Assembly (NCBI RefSeq): GCF_026340565.1
Contig: NZ_JAPEPB010000001.1
Location: 4,316,501 to 4,380,500, forward strand
Direction: 5' to 3'
DNA: 64,000 bases
Source of the DNA: Kitasatospora sp. NBC_01287
GTDB taxonomy: Bacteria; Actinomycetota; Actinomycetes; Streptomycetales; Streptomycetaceae
Below, one piece after another: positions 62,228 to 64,000 of the stretch (positions within the stretch are counted from its first letter, which is position 1; each line of letters starts with the position of its first letter). Made by a program: the position numbers and the translations under genes. The notes below the pieces were generated by a model. That model did no database searches. It was not told the origin of the DNA and saw nothing but the letters and a program-made list of their open reading frames with translations.

Positions 62228-64000
62228 TCCCGAACTGGTCGGCGCCGGTGGTTGGCTCAACACCGGTGGCAAGGACCTGACCCTCGTCGATCTTCGGGGC
62301 AAGATCGTCATCCTCGACTTCTGGACCTTCTGCTGTGTCAACTGCCTCCACGTCCTCGACGAACTGCGCGAGTTGGAGGAGAAGCACCGCGACACGGTGG
62401 TGATCGTCGGGGTGCACTCGCCCAAGTTCGTGCACGAGGCCGACCACCGGGCCGTGGTGGACGCGGTGGCGCGGTACGAGGTGGAGCACCCGGTGCTCGA
62501 CGATCCGGCGCTGGCCACCTGGAAGCAGTACGCGGTGCGGGCGTGGCCGACGCTGGTGGTGATCGACCCCGAGGGGTACGTGGTCGCGCAGCATGCCGGG
62601 GAGGGGCACGCGCACGCGATCGAGCGGCTGGTCGAGGAGCTGGAGGCGGAGCACGCGGCGAAGGGGACGCTGCGGCGCGGCGACGGCCCGTACGTCGCGC
62701 CCGAGGCGGTGGCGGGGGCGCTGAAGTTCCCCGGCAAGGCGGTGCGGCTGCCCGACGGCCACTTCCTGGTGGCCGACTCGGGGCACCACACGCTGGTCGA
62801 ACTGGCCGAGGACGGCGAGACGGTGCTGCGGCGGATCGGCGACGGCACCCGCGGCCTGGTGGACGGGGCCGCGCCGCGGTTCAGCGAGCCGCAGGGGCTG
62901 GCGCTGGTTCCGGCGGGGCTGGACCTGGGCTACGACGTGGTGGTGGCCGACACCGTCAACCACGCGCTGCGCGGGGTGCGGCTGGCGGACGGCACGGTGA
63001 CCACGCTGGCCGGCACCGGCAAGCAGTGGTGGCAGGGCTCGCCCACCGAGGGGCCGGCCGGTGAGGTGGACCTCTCCTCGCCGTGGGACGTCGCCTGGTT
63101 CGACGGCAAGGTGTGGATCGCCATGGCCGGGGTGCACCAGCTGTGGGCCTTCGACCCGGCGGCCGGCACCGTCGGGGTCGCGGCCGGCACCACCAACGAG
63201 GGCCTGGTGGACGGGCCGGTGGCCGAGGCCTGGTTCGCCCAGCCCTCGGGCCTGGCGGTCTCGGCGGACGGCGAGCGGCTCTGGGTCGCGGACAGCGAGA
63301 CCTCGGCGCTGCGCTGGGTCGACCGCGGGACCGGGGCCGTCCACACGGCCGTCGGCACCGGGCTCTTCGACTTCGGCCACCGGGACGGCGCGGCCGGGCA
63401 GGCGCTGCTGCAGCACCCGCTGGGCGTCACCGTGCTGCCGGACGGCTCGGTGGCGATCGCCGACACCTACAACCACGCGCTGCGCCGCTTCGACCCGGCG
63501 AGCGGCGAGGTCAGCACGCTGGCCACCGACCTGCGCGAGCCCTCGGGGGCGGTGCTGGTCGACGGGGACATCGTGGTGGTGGAGTCGGCCCGGCACCGGC
63601 TGACCCGGCTGCGGCTGCCCGAGGAGGCGGTGCGGGTGGAGTCGGTGGCGCACCGCACCCGGCGCGCCGCCACCGAGGTGGCCCCGGGCACGCTCCGGCT
63701 GGACGTGGTCTTCAGCGCCCCCAGCGGCCAGAAGCTGGACGAGCGCTACGGTCCCTCGACCCGGCTGCTGGTCAGCGCGACCCCGCCCGAGCTGCTGGTC
63801 TCCGGCGCGGGCGCGGACACCGCGCTCTCCCGCGAGCTGGTGCTCTCCACCGAGCTGACCGAGGGCGTGCTGCACGTCTCGGCGATGGCGGCGTCCTGCG
63901 ACGACGACCCGGCGATCGAGTACCCGGCCTGCCACGTGCACCAGCAGGACTGGGGCGTGCCGGTGAAGCTGGTGGCCGGCGGCGCGAGCCGGCTGCCGCT
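62202..64000 (+). CDS. Thioredoxin-like NHL-repeat protein, incomplete (3' end outside window)
   Basis: From the ATG at 62202 the frame remains open to the window end (599 codons). It has a thioredoxin-like N-terminal domain, GKIVILDFWTFCCVNCLHVLDELRELEEKH, with WTFCCVNC in place of WCxxC, then WPTLVVIDPEGYVVAQHAGEGHAHAIERL, and from about residue 170 at least five NHL beta-propeller blades (KAVRLPDGHFLVADSGHHTLVEL, PQGLALV...VVADTVNHALRGVRL, PSGLAVSADGERLWVADSETSALRWV, PLGVTVLPDGSVAIADTYNHALRRF). The family is widespread in actinobacteria and of unknown substrate; a redox role is likely. Its 5' end has been duplicated by the upstream insertion. Confidence 0.92.
   Translation, partial: MASRARVRAPELVGAGGWLNTGGKDLTLVDLRGKIVILDFWTFCCVNCLHVLDELRELEEKHRDTVVIVGVHSPKFVHEADHRAVVDAVARYEVEHPVLDDPALATWKQYAVRAWPTLVVIDPEGYVVAQHAGEGHAHAIERLVEELEAEHAAKGTLRRGDGPYVAPEAVAGALKFPGKAVRLPDGHFLVADSGHHTLVELAEDGETVLRRIGDGTRGLVDGAAPRFSEPQGLALVPAGLDLGYDVVVADTVNHALRGVRLADGTVTTLAGTGKQWWQGSPTEGPAGEVDLSSPWDVAWFDGKVWIAMAGVHQLWAFDPAAGTVGVAAGTTNEGLVDGPVAEAWFAQPSGLAVSADGERLWVADSETSALRWVDRGTGAVHTAVGTGLFDFGHRDGAAGQALLQHPLGVTVLPDGSVAIADTYNHALRRFDPASGEVSTLATDLREPSGAVLVDGDIVVVESARHRLTRLRLPEEAVRVESVAHRTRRAATEVAPGTLRLDVVFSAPSGQKLDERYGPSTRLLVSATPPELLVSGAGADTALSRELVLSTELTEGVLHVSAMAASCDDDPAIEYPACHVHQQDWGVPVKLVAGGASRLP

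Overview
The window is high-GC actinobacterial chromosome, almost certainly a Streptomycetaceae member (Streptomyces or Kitasatospora type). The support is the strong G/C bias at third codon positions, TANNNT/TTGAC promoters with several near-leaderless starts, and hallmark genes: bldC, a DUF3073 protein, valine dehydrogenase, an M23 protein behind a c-di-AMP riboswitch, DUF6126, and ECF sigma factors. The blocks hrpA - tRNA-Asp - bldC - vdh - DUF3073 - purM - purF - DAGK-like - purA and DEAD helicase - lipoprotein - metallopeptidase - tRNA-Glu/Asp/Phe look like conserved streptomycete chromosome; the rest is more variable.

Layout. 1-6.5 kb: the end of a lipoprotein-like gene, a compact structured RNA locus (583-800) carrying a 15-nt complement of the 16S rRNA 3' end, a methyltransferase/phosphatase/TNT-NADase operon, a sensor-domain membrane protein, an acetyltransferase and an unknown gene fired from one palindromic divergent promoter, and a degenerate M23 protein with its riboswitch. 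6.7-13 kb: YiaA-like protein, hydrolase/TetR pair, two-component system, MgtC, an AhpD-like protein, and a DUF6126/XRE-cupin pair with two 13-bp operators. 13.3-22 kb: GH65 phosphorylase plus beta-phosphoglucomutase (phosphorolysis of an alpha-glucoside into central metabolism), a ParB/StrR-like regulator, a CoA-ester hydrolase and an FAD/NAD(P)-binding protein. 22.4-26.8 kb: tRNA-Lys, a nucleotidyltransferase, an SRA-like plus PD-(D/E)XK nuclease with foreign-looking composition, membrane proteins, and a microbial PARG-like protein.

26.9-37.4 kb: DEAD-box helicase with a long repetitive RGG-like tail, lipoprotein, metallopeptidase and the tRNA-Glu/Asp/Phe cluster. Directly behind tRNA-Phe lies a 2.5-kb segment bounded by a duplicated tRNA 3' end (attL 31432, attR 33961). 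It carries a VapBC module, a conserved unknown gene and a truncated gene but no integrase, so it is a relic element. A frameshifted SMI1/KNR4 gene, an AhpD-like/ECF sigma pair and a cold-shock gene follow. 37.5-45 kb: GNAT-AAA+ fusion, ArsR/MFS pair with a 23-bp operator, a DUF2079 and a GT87 membrane protein, MarR. 45.4-59.2 kb is the conserved core block. The end holds a GNAT gene behind a double palindrome, an oxidoreductase/HxlR pair, and a thioredoxin-NHL gene whose first 27 bp are duplicated exactly 600 bp upstream around a truncated Fic gene.

A recurrent pattern is that short tandem or direct repeats abut or contain stop codons (about 805-860, 5387-5437, 7016-7095, 8590-8651, 25805-25880, 38921-38952, 41494-41533, 51003-51035, 59926-60010). 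The best candidates for something undescribed are the structured RNA at 583-800, the Fic insertion with its 27-bp direct repeats, the tRNA-Phe mini-element and the repeat/stop-codon pattern. All identifications rest on reading the sequence and on memory of families; no database search was run.
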